NCBI GenBank assembly: GCA_029243025.1
Contig: JAQWSU010000006.1
Span: 473,183-537,182 of the forward strand
Length of the DNA stretch: 64,000 nt
Source: Pirellulaceae bacterium
Lineage (GTDB): Bacteria > Planctomycetota > Planctomycetia > Pirellulales > Pirellulaceae
Reading direction: 5' to 3'
A program made the position numbers and the translations under genes. The notes under the pieces were generated by a model. The model saw only the letters and a program-made list of their open reading frames with translations, made no database searches and had not been told where the DNA came from. This document shows, piece after piece, positions 55,357 through 63,931 of the stretch. Position 1 is the stretch's first letter, and the number at the start of each line of letters is the position of its first letter.

Positions 55357-56163
55357 TCAATCGACAGCTTGCATTGGCTCGAGAATCCAACCGGAAGCTG
55401 AAACGGTGAATCGATATTTACCAGCTGGCAGCCGTTTCCGGAAAAGACCCTGTCCGCCGCCCCGATCGAAGCGAATGGTTAAATCGCTTCGTTTTTCGAT
55501 CAGCTCGGAACCGGGCGTTAAGGTGTGCACCTTTTCGTCGAGTAGAAAAGCAACTTCAAGACTGTTTGAGGCGGGATTGAACAAGCTGATCTGATCCCAG
55601 CTCGGATCGTCACCGGACGAATTTGCATTGGGCAGCGTCGGCACAGCCGTTTCGAGCGGTTTTGTCGGCGCTTCCTCTGCCAGTGCAGTGATGGTGGGCA
55701 TCTCATCAGGCGTCAAATACTTCGCGACGTTCGCAATCCGTTGGGGGAGCCTGACGGGATTTTTGGCTAGGCCTCTGCCGACGGTATTGAGAACCCGCTT
55801 GCTGGATGATTCGAAGTCGAAGGTGCTCTCCAACCAAAGCGGTCGGTTTGGCTTGGGAATATTCGCTAAGGATGATTCGCTTGGGTCCGTTAGCAATTCG
55901 GACCAACCCGGCCCTGACGGCTCGCTTGTATCCTCGCCGCTGGGAGAGTTATCGTGCATGATTCGGGGCAAGGACAAGCGATCGGTTTGATCGGTAGTTG
56001 CCGTCATTGCATTGGTCGTGACTCTCGTTTGAGTCGTGGCCCTCTTGAGCTCGCTGCGTGCGGGAAAATAGTAAAAAGGCGCGGCCAACAAAGAAGCAAT
56101 GTTGCTGACTAACAAGCAAATCAGCAAAAAGCTGAGCGATCGAATGGAGAGGAAAAATAACAT
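55357..56163 (-). CDS. Exported protein of unknown function
   Basis: The 268-residue product has a strong signal peptide or anchor (FFLSIRSLSFLLICLLVSNIASLLA). A disordered Thr/Ser region follows, and the C-terminal beta-rich part of about 70 residues (LEVAFLLDEKVHTLTPGSELIEKRSDLTIRFDRGGGQGLFRKRLPAGKYRFTV) looks like a small Ig- or PEGA-like domain. It is convergent with the previous gene and divergent from the DUF11 gene. No known family. Confidence 0.7.
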   Translation of the reverse strand: MLFFLSIRSLSFLLICLLVSNIASLLAAPFYYFPARSELKRATTQTRVTTNAMTATTDQTDRLSLPRIMHDNSPSGEDTSEPSGPGWSELLTDPSESSLANIPKPNRPLWLESTFDFESSSKRVLNTVGRGLAKNPVRLPQRIANVAKYLTPDEMPTITALAEEAPTKPLETAVPTLPNANSSGDDPSWDQISLFNPASNSLEVAFLLDEKVHTLTPGSELIEKRSDLTIRFDRGGGQGLFRKRLPAGKYRFTVSASGWILEPMQAVD

Positions 56164-56552
56164 GGAGCCCGCTCATCGATTTGGCTGGAAACGTGGGTGT
56201 TGTCCTGATCTAGGACCGCAAAGTGGTTCTCTTATTTATATAGGCCAAAAATCTGCGGTCGTGTCCCGCGTTTTCGAAGCGACTCCCGATTTGTCCGATG
56301 AGAACTGTTTGACTGTAAAACCGACTACCCGTCCTAGCGATTTTAGCGATCCTGATTAGGGTTGATGGCTTTTTGAGACAGCTAGCGAGGTAAATTTCAG
56401 CGAAATCCTCGACCGACGGCGGATTGATCTTTCGCAAGACCTTTTGATTTGGTAACTACGCCACCCCTGGATTCGTACTCGTCGTGATCGGACGTTGTTT
56501 TGGCGTCAGGATCGCACCATCGAGCACCCTTGTCAGCAAAGGTGGCTGGTCA
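56164..56552. other. 389-nt divergent intergenic region
   Basis: It separates the minus-strand exported protein from the DUF11-repeat gene. An upstream in-frame GTG at 56484 could extend the latter, but AAGGTGG is only placed well for the ATG at 56553. No gene or hairpin is supported here. Confidence 0.4.
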
Positions 56553-58889
56553 ATGTTGACTGGAAAAATGAAAGAAATCAATAAGTCGGTCCGACGTGTT
56601 TACCTTCGTTTGTTTGTGCTCGCAGCAGTCGTCGTTTTCGGCGCGATAGCGATTGCACAGGCTCAAAAAGGCAAGGGGAAGGATTCCTTGCCCGAACCTG
56701 CTGCGATTTCGTTTGAAAACGCAACGCCGATGCCGTTGAAGCAGAATCCTGAGCAGGATTCGACAACGACAAAGCAGGTCAATCACGAGGGCGAATTGCC
56801 GCCCGCAGAAACGGACCTGAAACCGATCGATACCGAGCCGGCCGACTGGCAATCGACCGAACTCCCATCTGATCTGGCAGCCGATCCCATTGACGAATCG
56901 GATACCGGGTTGCCCGCTCTTGATGATGAACCCGATGCAGGACTGACATTGCCTGTTGCCGGAACCGAGGCGGTCGATACGACTTCCGCCTACGATCAGG
57001 GCGCCTACGATCAGGGTGCTTACGATCAGGGTGCTTACGATCAAGACACGAATGACACACAGCAAGCTAATGCAGCGACAGACACTTCACAACAGCTTGA
57101 GCCCGTCCTGCCGGCGGATACTGAATTAGATCCGGGCTTCGATCCACTGCCTGAGCAATCAGGTGAGTCACAAGCCCCTCCGACCGACGTCGCCGCTCCA
57201 GTCGATGCGGTACCTTTACCCGCTGCCGCCTCGGTGACCGAGGAGCCGACGCTTGATCCGCTACCCGCTGCTGCGGCCGCTTTGCAGCCCTACGATGCCG
57301 GGTCGGCGCCTCTTCCGAACGAAGGGTTGGCTCCTTCGGCCAATGATCAGTCGCAATTGGAGTATGGTACGTCAATCGATCAACCGTTGACGCCAATCGA
57401 ACCGATCGCGTCTTCCGCTCAACCGAGTAGCGTTGCTTTTGATCAGCCGGAACAGGGTCGCCTTGACGTGGCCAATCGGATTTCAAGTCCACCAACTGGA
57501 AAACCCGGTCCGCAAACTTTGGAAGGACCTCAGTCGCCGGCACTTACCATTGAAAAATCTGCACCGGCAGAAATTCAAGTTGGCCAACCAACCAAGTTTG
57601 AAATTCGTGTTCGAAACACCGGGCAGATTGCGGCTGAGAGTGTTTTAATTCGAGATGAGATTCCCCTTGGGACCAAATATGTTGACTCGAACCCGAAAGC
57701 CACGAGTGTCACGAATGGCGCGATCTACTGGGAAATCGGTTCGGTGAGACCTGGTGAAGACGTTGTTGTAACGGTTGAGTTGATGCCGACCGAAGAAGGG
57801 CAAGTTGGAAGTGTTGCCACGGTTGCTTTCCAAGCATCCGCCGCTGCACGCTCCAATGCGACCAAGCCTGAATTAGTACTTGAGCAAACAGGTCCGCGAG
57901 AAGCTTTGTTGGGCGAGACAGTACGGTTTTCCATCAAGCTTTCAAATCCAGGTTCAGGAGCGGCAACCGAGGTTGTTTTGGAAGAAGACGTGCCTTCCGG
58001 ATTGTCACATTCATCTGGAAGTAAATTGGAATATGAAGTCGGAACCATTCAGCCAGGTCAGACGCGGAATCTAGAATTGACACTCAAGGCGTCTCAAGCG
58101 GGTCCGGTTCTCAACACGATCATGGCTCGGGCTCGCGGCGGATTAGAAGCGACCAGTAGCGTGGAATTGGCAGTGGTCGCGCCAAAATTGGAAGTCGTGG
58201 TTGATGGTCCGCAAAAACGATATCTTGATCGTCAAGCAACGTTCAGCGTGGCGGTTAAGAACCCAGGTACCTCAACAGCTCATGGTGTCGAAGTTTTGGC
58301 GAAATTGCCGAGCGGATTGAAGTTCGTCAGCACCAACAATTCTGGTTACTACGATCAGAGTCGTCACGCCGTGGTTTGGAGCTTGGAAAAATTGCCTGCC
58401 GGCGAAATGGGACAAGCTCAATTCACCGCTCGACCAGTCGAGATGGGGCAGTATGAAATCCGTGCCGAGGGGAAATCCAAGACCGGACTGCAAGCCACCG
58501 ACGATCACGCGATTGCTGTCGAGGGAATCGCTGCACTGTTCTTCGGCTTGGCTGATCAGGTCGATCCGATTGAGGTCGGTGGAAGAACTACCTATGAAAT
58601 CAAAGTGGTAAATCAAGGTTCAAAAGCAGCCTCGAATGTGCGAATCGTGGCTCTTGTCCCAGATGGTATGAAACCTGTCGGCGCCGAAGGGCCCACCAAA
58701 GAACAGGTGCAGGGTCAGAAGGTTTTCTTTGAGCCCATGGGTCGATTGACACCGCAAGGCGAAGCGATCTTTCGGATAAGCGTCGAAGGAACCGAGCCCG
58801 GTGACCATCGTTTTCGTGTGCAAATGTCGAGCGATGATATGACACGACCTGTCATTAAAGAAGAAGGAACCCGGATTTACGCTGACTAA
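56553..58889 (+). CDS. Exported DUF11-repeat surface protein
   Basis: The 778-residue product begins with a signal peptide (RLFVLAAVVVFGAIAIAQA). About 300 disordered residues follow, rich in Pro, Asp, Gln and Ala, including four A-Y-D-Q-G-type repeats. Then come four DUF11/CARDB-type beta-sandwich modules: LTIEKSAPAEIQVGQPTKFEIRVRNTG, LVLEQTGPREALLGETVRFSIKLSNPG, LEVVVDGPQKRYLDRQATFSVAVKNPG and the last with DPIEVGGRTTYEIKVVNQG. Such proteins are usually surface or matrix components. A strong terminator follows at 58919. Confidence 0.85.
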   Translation: MLTGKMKEINKSVRRVYLRLFVLAAVVVFGAIAIAQAQKGKGKDSLPEPAAISFENATPMPLKQNPEQDSTTTKQVNHEGELPPAETDLKPIDTEPADWQSTELPSDLAADPIDESDTGLPALDDEPDAGLTLPVAGTEAVDTTSAYDQGAYDQGAYDQGAYDQDTNDTQQANAATDTSQQLEPVLPADTELDPGFDPLPEQSGESQAPPTDVAAPVDAVPLPAAASVTEEPTLDPLPAAAAALQPYDAGSAPLPNEGLAPSANDQSQLEYGTSIDQPLTPIEPIASSAQPSSVAFDQPEQGRLDVANRISSPPTGKPGPQTLEGPQSPALTIEKSAPAEIQVGQPTKFEIRVRNTGQIAAESVLIRDEIPLGTKYVDSNPKATSVTNGAIYWEIGSVRPGEDVVVTVELMPTEEGQVGSVATVAFQASAAARSNATKPELVLEQTGPREALLGETVRFSIKLSNPGSGAATEVVLEEDVPSGLSHSSGSKLEYEVGTIQPGQTRNLELTLKASQAGPVLNTIMARARGGLEATSSVELAVVAPKLEVVVDGPQKRYLDRQATFSVAVKNPGTSTAHGVEVLAKLPSGLKFVSTNNSGYYDQSRHAVVWSLEKLPAGEMGQAQFTARPVEMGQYEIRAEGKSKTGLQATDDHAIAVEGIAALFFGLADQVDPIEVGGRTTYEIKVVNQGSKAASNVRIVALVPDGMKPVGAEGPTKEQVQGQKVFFEPMGRLTPQGEAIFRISVEGTEPGDHRFRVQMSSDDMTRPVIKEEGTRIYAD
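56988..57047. repeat. Four 15-bp tandem repeats in the DUF11 protein
   Basis: Units GCCTACGATCAGGGC and close variants repeat four times and encode A-Y-D-Q-G (last copy A-Y-D-Q-D), in the disordered part of the gene. Confidence 0.9.
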
Positions 58890-58918
58890 TCCAGCCTCAA
58901 GAAAATTAGTTCTCCAAG

Positions 58919-58948
58919 GGCGATAACACCACGTTATCGCCTTTTTTT
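58919..58948 (+). terminator. Rho-independent terminator of the DUF11 gene
   Basis: GGCGATAAC (58919-58927), loop ACCAC, and GTTATCGCC (58933-58941) form a perfect 9-bp stem followed by seven Ts. Confidence 0.93.
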
Positions 58949-59044
58949 GCGATCGCACGCACTGCGTGATGCGATTCAATTGACATGACCGAGGGTCGTT
59001 GAAAGACTGAGGGTTTGTTTCTAACCCATCCGATGGTTGAAATC

Positions 59045-59632
59045 ATGTCGAAGCGCAAAGTGAGGCCACCAAAAGCACCCCCGTTACCACCGCCCGTGGT
59101 CGGTAGCCGGCTGTCAAACCAGTCGCGGACGAATTCGCTTGGCTCCTATCGACAGGAGGTTCTTGCCGAAATTGAACTCGATCGGATTTGGATCGTCTTT
59201 TGGATGGTGCTCGCGAGTCTTGTGGTGATGTTGGTTTCGCTCACCCCTGTGTTGAAACGCTGGTTTAATCCAGCCGAATCAGCACCGCCTACTTGGGATC
59301 GCTGGATTTATTTGTTGTTGTTTTTCGCGGTTACCCAGTTGATGTACGCCATTTATTTCGTTCAGCTGCCAACTTGGTTTAGCGCGCGTGCCTCGGCCCT
59401 GCTCTCGTTGACGTTAGCGTGCATCTACGCGTCAGGCTTAGCCTTGTTTTCCTTTGCAAAGTGGGATTCGGTCTGGGTGACTCGCTTGGAACTCATTGAT
59501 GAACAGCAGTTGAGAACGCCGGCGCAGTGGTGTCTTGCGATGCTCTGTCTGTTATTGCCGCTGATGTTCTATCAGGCCAAGGTTTCACTGGTTTGGCGAA
59601 AACAGGAAGCGTCCTTTGGATCCGTCTTTTAA
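59045..59632 (+). CDS. Polytopic membrane protein, four helices
   Basis: The 195-residue product has a basic Pro-rich cytoplasmic start (MSKRKVRPPKAPPLPPPVVG) and four membrane helices: IVFWMVLASLVVMLVSLTPVL, IYLLLFFAVTQLMYAIYFV, ALLSLTLACIYASGLALFSFA and WCLAMLCLLLPLMFYQ. The start could be the ATG at 59045 or an in-frame ATG at 59033. No transporter motif is visible. The family is not recognised. Confidence 0.72.
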   Translation: MSKRKVRPPKAPPLPPPVVGSRLSNQSRTNSLGSYRQEVLAEIELDRIWIVFWMVLASLVVMLVSLTPVLKRWFNPAESAPPTWDRWIYLLLFFAVTQLMYAIYFVQLPTWFSARASALLSLTLACIYASGLALFSFAKWDSVWVTRLELIDEQQLRTPAQWCLAMLCLLLPLMFYQAKVSLVWRKQEASFGSVF

Positions 59633-59944
59633 GCGAAATTTGCTGGATCAAACACGCTAGCTGTATCGCGCCGCCGTGGGAATTTTTCATTGAAGCGCCG
59701 CCAATGCTTAATGTCCTGAGACAGAAATTTCTGTCGGAAAAGGAGATCGAATCGAAAGAGGAGTCGGGGGTAGAACGAGACCGACCGTTTTCATAAATGG
59801 ATTCGAGCGGTCGCCCGCGAGAGCCAGGTGGATTGTCAGCTTTCTTGCAAGCATTCGTGACAAAATGATTTTGTTGCAAAGAAAAATCCGTGGTGAGTCG
59901 TTCTCAAACCACGGATTGAGCAAAAAAAGAATCCGGCCACTTGC
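59633..59944. other. 312-nt convergent region with a terminator
   Basis: It lies between the membrane protein gene and the TIM-barrel gene. The right part holds the minus-strand terminator at 59875-59917. An open plus-strand frame of 89 codons covers part of it without a usable start signal or conserved look. Confidence 0.5.
59875..59917 (-). terminator. Terminator of the TIM-barrel gene
   Basis: A perfect 10-bp stem (59917-59908 with 59894-59885) with a 13-nt loop is followed on the minus strand by TTTTTCTTT. Confidence 0.88.
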
Positions 59945-60838
59945 TTATTGAGCGGCAGCAGCAGACTCGACTTCTTCCTCCGAGCATTCGGGTGCCGGTG
60001 CGAGTAGATTGTCGAGCGCTTTTGCAACCTGGGCGACTGCCTTGATCCGAGGTACCCCGCTGAACTGGTCAGCATGACAATAGGCTGTGATCGGGCCTTC
60101 GTAATCCGTCTCGCAAAGCCACTGCAGCGTCTCGGCAGCAGGCACGATTCCGGTTGAACCGGGGATTAATCGTTGTTGCTCGGTGATTGAGTCCATGGAC
60201 ACATCCGTGGGAACATCAGCGATTCTTACACAGGTGATCTGCTCGGGAGACAGCTGTTTAATCGTCTCAAGGGTAGCGCCACTGACGTGCCAGTGCCACA
60301 GGTCCAAACAGATGCCAACGTTGTCACTCACGATCGTTTGCACGAGTGCCAAGAGTGTTTCGTGGGTGGTAATGAACTGTGTTTCATAGGCGGCTCGACT
60401 TGCGATCGGAGCCAAGAAACCGAGTCCCAGTCGGATGCCGGATTCTTTGAGGATCTCGGCGATTTCTGTGAATCTTTCGCGATGAAATTCGAAATCTTCG
60501 TGGTAGGCGCGCTGCTCACAATAGGGGGGAACGATTGCCGTGCAATGGGTTGCTCCCAGTGACGCGGTTGTCGCAGCAATCTCTTTCAATGTGGCCAAAT
60601 CTTGTTGATATTCTGCATCTGCCGCAGTCCACCGGACGGGTAGTTCAAACCCGCCAATACGAATATTTGCACTTTGGAGGAACCGGACGGTCTGGTCACG
60701 TCCTCTTGTCAGTGTTGCGTCGCTCCATGCTGCGACGTTGAGATCAAGACCGCCATATTTGTAGGTCAAAGCCAATTCGATTAGCTCATTTGGGCGGGCA
60801 GAGATTCCCAGCGACTCAGCATTTAGACTCTTATACAT
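59945..60838 (-). CDS. Sugar phosphate isomerase/epimerase-like TIM barrel
   Basis: The 297-residue protein has the xylose-isomerase-like AP-endonuclease-2 fold: KYGGLDLNVAAWSD, NIRIGGFELPVRW, TAIVPP, RLGLGFLAP, VGICLDLWHWHVSG (Asp/His metal region), ITCVRIADVP and GPITAYCHADQF. The second metal-binding Glu found in most family members is not evident, so activity may differ. It is not adjacent to a sugar operon. GGAGAG lies about 11 bases before the ATG. A terminator follows. Confidence 0.78.
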   Translation of the reverse strand: MYKSLNAESLGISARPNELIELALTYKYGGLDLNVAAWSDATLTRGRDQTVRFLQSANIRIGGFELPVRWTAADAEYQQDLATLKEIAATTASLGATHCTAIVPPYCEQRAYHEDFEFHRERFTEIAEILKESGIRLGLGFLAPIASRAAYETQFITTHETLLALVQTIVSDNVGICLDLWHWHVSGATLETIKQLSPEQITCVRIADVPTDVSMDSITEQQRLIPGSTGIVPAAETLQWLCETDYEGPITAYCHADQFSGVPRIKAVAQVAKALDNLLAPAPECSEEEVESAAAAQ

Positions 60839-61113
60839 TCTCAGTTTCTCTCCGTAGTCCTCGGCGAAGCAGTGAATTATTTATCGATTTCCACCATTCC
60901 CTTGTGAACTACGCATTATGTCAGACTTATCTATCTGTTCCTAGGGGACATTCGCTACCTCCCCGCGTCGGAGCAATCTGCAAGATCGGTGTAACAGAAC
61001 TGTTCGGCGAAGTTTCTGGTTCGCTGGCTGCAAGCAGTCGATCGTCAACTAAGCTTTAGCTGCGTCGCCGCACGATCATTTGTGGTTAATCCAGAGCAGA
61101 GAAAAGGACAGCG

Positions 61114-61959
61114 ATGAATTGGTGGGAAGCAATTGTGTTAGGGATTGTCGAGGGATTCACGGAGTATCTCCCTGTCAGTTCCACCGGACATTTAATTCTG
61201 ACCCAACGCATGTTGGGGATTGAACAGACCGAAGCGTCCGACTCATACGCCGTCTGCATTCAAGCCGGTGCCATCATCGCCGTCGTGGGACTTTATTGGC
61301 GTCGGATTCGTGACATGTTGATCGGAATCGGCTGCAAATTGACCGGGCGTGAATCGGACGGGCACGGATTTCAATTGGCGGTCAATATTATTGTGGCGTT
61401 TTTGCCAGCTGCGGTGATTGGCTTGTTGTTCGACGATATGATCGAAGCGATGCTGTTTGGCTTGTGGCCGATCGTGTTTGCGTGGTTTGTCGGCGGCGTA
61501 GCGATTTTGGCAGTCGCCTGGTGGCGTCGGGGCCATCGAGGTGAAGCCAAGGAATTACCGCTCGAGAATCTCAGTTGGAAGATGGCGTTAGCAATCGGCA
61601 CGATTCAATGTATCGCGATGTGGCCCGGGACGAGTCGCAGCTTGGTGACCATTGTCGGCGGTGTGATGGTTGGGCTGAGTCTGACGGCGGCGGTTGAGTT
61701 CAGTTTCTTATTGGGCGTTCTGACGCTGTTGGCAGCCACCGTTTACAAAGCGAAGGATGCCGGGCCGGTGATGGTTGAGGCCTATGGTTGGTGGCCGATG
61801 ATCGTGGGTTCGATTGCAGCCTGGGTATCTGCCGTCATTGCGGTGAAATGGATGGTGAATTACTTAAAGCGGCACGGCATGCAGCTGTTTGGTTATTATC
61901 GAGTGGGGTTGGCGATTGTGGTCGCGATTTGTTTGGTGTTGGGCTGGTTGCCCTCCTAA
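61114..61959 (+). CDS. uppP: Undecaprenyl-diphosphatase
   Basis: UppP dephosphorylates undecaprenyl diphosphate to recycle the lipid carrier of cell wall synthesis. The 281-residue protein has the typical IVEGFTEYLPVSSTGHL motif at about 11-27 and the second active-site region PGTSRSLVTIVGGVMVGLS near 173. About eight membrane helices are visible. Length is normal. Its start has AAAGGA about seven bases upstream. Planctomycetes were long thought to lack peptidoglycan, but carrier recycling is needed in any case. Confidence 0.95.
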   Translation: MNWWEAIVLGIVEGFTEYLPVSSTGHLILTQRMLGIEQTEASDSYAVCIQAGAIIAVVGLYWRRIRDMLIGIGCKLTGRESDGHGFQLAVNIIVAFLPAAVIGLLFDDMIEAMLFGLWPIVFAWFVGGVAILAVAWWRRGHRGEAKELPLENLSWKMALAIGTIQCIAMWPGTSRSLVTIVGGVMVGLSLTAAVEFSFLLGVLTLLAATVYKAKDAGPVMVEAYGWWPMIVGSIAAWVSAVIAVKWMVNYLKRHGMQLFGYYRVGLAIVVAICLVLGWLPS

Positions 61960-62018
61960 TTGCGTTTCCTGAGCCTTTTTCGCTTGAAAAAGCGAACCCC
62001 TTGGCTGCGGCTTTCGTC

Positions 62019-62024
62019 TACAAT
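62019..62024 (+). promoter_or_regulatory. -10 element of the tmRNA gene
   Basis: TACAAT at 62019-62024 is a good -10 hexamer 55 nt before the mature tmRNA 5' end. No good -35 hexamer stands at the normal distance (TTGGCT is only 12 bases upstream). Confidence 0.4.
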
Positions 62025-62040
62025 AGAGTAAAGAAGCTGA

Positions 62041-62063
62041 GATCTCGACGATGACTCGAGATC
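62041..62063 (+). other. Perfect hairpin in the tmRNA 5' leader
   Basis: GATCTCGA (62041-62048) and TCGAGATC (62056-62063) pair perfectly around a 7-nt loop, 15 nt before the mature 5' end. It may guide RNase P or RNase III processing, or help transcription. Confidence 0.6.
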
Positions 62064-62078
62064 GACCACGAAGTCATT

Positions 62079-62438
<360 letters not shown>

Positions 62439-62442
62439 CTTT

Positions 62443-62469
62443 GCAAGTCGTGATTCAGTAACGACTTGC
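62443..62469. repeat. Perfect inverted repeat directly 3' of the tmRNA
   Basis: GCAAGTCGT (62443-62451) and ACGACTTGC (62461-62469) form a perfect 9-bp stem around a 9-nt loop, starting five bases after the tmRNA. No T-run follows, so it is a poor terminator. At an integration junction it could be an integrase binding site. Confidence 0.7.
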
Positions 62470-62532
62470 GAAAATCAGGAAAAAGCCGAACAGCATTTTG
62501 GACAGCACGAGATTGGCTGTGAATGTTGTTCT

Positions 62533-62679
62533 TTGGCGGATTCTGGCGTTGTTCGGCCGCCGGACCTCGACCAAGTAGCGACTGCTTGGCCCCATCTTCC
62601 GCCTCACATTCGTGAGGCAATCCTCACTCTGGTCGCTGGCACCGTCGGCGATCTTGATGCTGAGGGAGGCTCAAAATGA
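62533..62679 (+). CDS. Small ORF with W-P-H-L motif, possible integrase or ORF tail
   Basis: The frame is open from inside the tmRNA gene to the TGA at 62679 but has no ATG or GTG after the tmRNA; the first possible start is the TTG at 62533. It contains VATAWPHLPPHIREAILTLV, the motif that returns in the 63564 ORF. In my recollection, this kind of short C-terminal motif is common next to planctomycete integrases. It could be a free small protein or the tail of a gene lost at the tmRNA junction. The stop overlaps the ATG of the next ORF. Confidence 0.5.
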   Translation: MADSGVVRPPDLDQVATAWPHLPPHIREAILTLVAGTVGDLDAEGGSK

Positions 62680-62921
62680 GCACGAGCCCCCACCGCACCG
62701 CTAAGGTTCCCCTGCTCGATTCTTCCGACCACACGGTCAGGGAGTCGTCTTCTCAGTGGCTGTATGCATCCTGCTCGAGCTGCACCGCCAAGTGGTTTTC
62801 CCGCCGTCGCATAGATCGGTGTCCACGGTGTGACGCACCTGCATTGGCTCCGGTCCATCTCGCACCTCCCTGGGATCGCTCTGAGTCCAGGGCTTCGAAT
62901 GGAGGGGATTGCGATGAATGA
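62676..62921 (+). CDS. Small zinc-ribbon protein
   Basis: The 81-residue product has two CxxC pairs (CSSCTAKWF and CPRCDAPAL) 15 residues apart, the layout of a zinc ribbon. The rest is Ser/Pro/Arg-rich. Its ATG overlaps the stop of the previous ORF (ATGA) and its end overlaps the methyltransferase start by eight bases, which supports it as a translated gene. The function is unknown; zinc ribbons of this kind bind DNA or proteins. Confidence 0.65.
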   Translation: MSTSPHRTAKVPLLDSSDHTVRESSSQWLYASCSSCTAKWFSRRRIDRCPRCDAPALAPVHLAPPWDRSESRASNGGDCDE

Positions 62922-63537
62922 GCAACTGCTCAACAGTCCGGCTGCGATTGAAACGGGGCCAGCAACGGAGGCAGTCCGAGGGCCGCAGCCATCGATCGCG
63001 CGTTGTCTTGACGATTTGCAGCAAAGAGGTCACCGCTTCAAGACCATTCTCGCCGATCCACCTTGGCGTTACGAGAATACTGCTTCTCGCGCCGCGGCCG
63101 AGAATCACTACTCAACCATGACCGTCGAGGAAATCTGCAACGAGCCCGTGAGCGAGCTCGTTGGGGACAACGCTCATCTCCATCTCTGGACAACCAACGC
63201 CTTTCTCGAATCGGCGTTTAGGGTCATGCGGGCTTGGGGGTTCGAGTTCAAATCCTGCATGGTCTGGGTGAAGCCGACCATCGGCATGGGTAATTATTGG
63301 CGCGTGTCTCACGAATTCTGTCTGCTCGGGATTCGAGGCAAGCTGCCGTTTGGTCGGAATGATATTCCAAGTTGGCTCGAAGCACCTCGGACCATCCACA
63401 GCCGCAAGCCATTCGCGTTTCGCCAACTCATCGAACAAGTAAGTCCCGGCCCGTACTTGGAACTCTACGGTCGCGTGGAGCAACCAAATACGGGTTGGAC
63501 TGTCTACGGAAACCAAGTCGAGCGTCGACTCTTTTGA
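62914..63537 (+). CDS. MT-A70 family DNA adenine-N6 methyltransferase
   Basis: The 207-residue protein has the MT-A70 catalytic motif D-P-P-W within ILADPPWRYEN near residue 46. HLHLWTTNAFLESAFRVMRAWGFEFKSCMVWVKPTIGMGNYWR, the FCLLGIRGKLPF region and the ending GPYLELYGRVEQPNTGWTVYGNQ follow. Such enzymes methylate adenine in DNA (or RNA) and are frequent in phages and integrated elements. The ATG at 62914 has GGAGGGG six bases upstream and drops 28 non-conserved codons. No restriction gene or integrase is adjacent in the visible part. The target site is unknown. Confidence 0.88.
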   Translation: MNEQLLNSPAAIETGPATEAVRGPQPSIARCLDDLQQRGHRFKTILADPPWRYENTASRAAAENHYSTMTVEEICNEPVSELVGDNAHLHLWTTNAFLESAFRVMRAWGFEFKSCMVWVKPTIGMGNYWRVSHEFCLLGIRGKLPFGRNDIPSWLEAPRTIHSRKPFAFRQLIEQVSPGPYLELYGRVEQPNTGWTVYGNQVERRLF

Positions 63538-63563
63538 ACGTCATCTGACGGAGGAACAAGCAA

Positions 63564-63767
63564 ATGCAAGATCGAAGCAATTCTGCACTGGAAGAAGCCC
63601 CTATGAGAGAGATCGCGACCGCCTGGCCGCATCTTCGTCCTCATGTCCGCGAAGCGATAACGACTCTGATCGATGCGGATTTGATTCGCTTGAAACTAGA
63701 GAGCGCCGGCGTCGAAGTACATCGGTTTGCGGATTCGAAATCTGACTCCCGTCGAGCGAGGGAATAG
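63564..63767 (+). CDS. Small ORF with W-P-H-L motif
   Basis: The 67-residue product contains EIATAWPHLRPHVREAITTLIDADL, nearly the same as the motif in the ORF ending at 62679, so the two are paralogous pieces within 1.2 kb. A start ATG lies at 63564 with GGAGGAACAAGC before it. Its mostly helical, charged character suggests a small regulatory or helper protein of the element. Function is unknown. Confidence 0.65.
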   Translation: MQDRSNSALEEAPMREIATAWPHLRPHVREAITTLIDADLIRLKLESAGVEVHRFADSKSDSRRARE

Positions 63768-63931
63768 GCATGACTTCGTCCTACCATTCACAAACGAAAA
63801 AACCGTGGCGGGCGAAATCGGGAATCTGTGGGCAAACTAGCGCATGGATCCGTAGCCGCCCGATCGACAGCAGCCGAGCCAAGTACCGCAACGCACATGC
63901 GGTTTTATGCGTCTCGGGATTTCGGGTTTGG

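Noticed and set aside
59527..59796. 89-codon plus-strand ORF after the membrane protein
   Set aside because: It overlaps the membrane protein gene in another frame and has no start signal.
61976..61998. Hairpin TTCGCTT-GAAA-AAGCGAA as the uppP terminator
   Set aside because: The T-run precedes the stem and none follows it on the plus strand.
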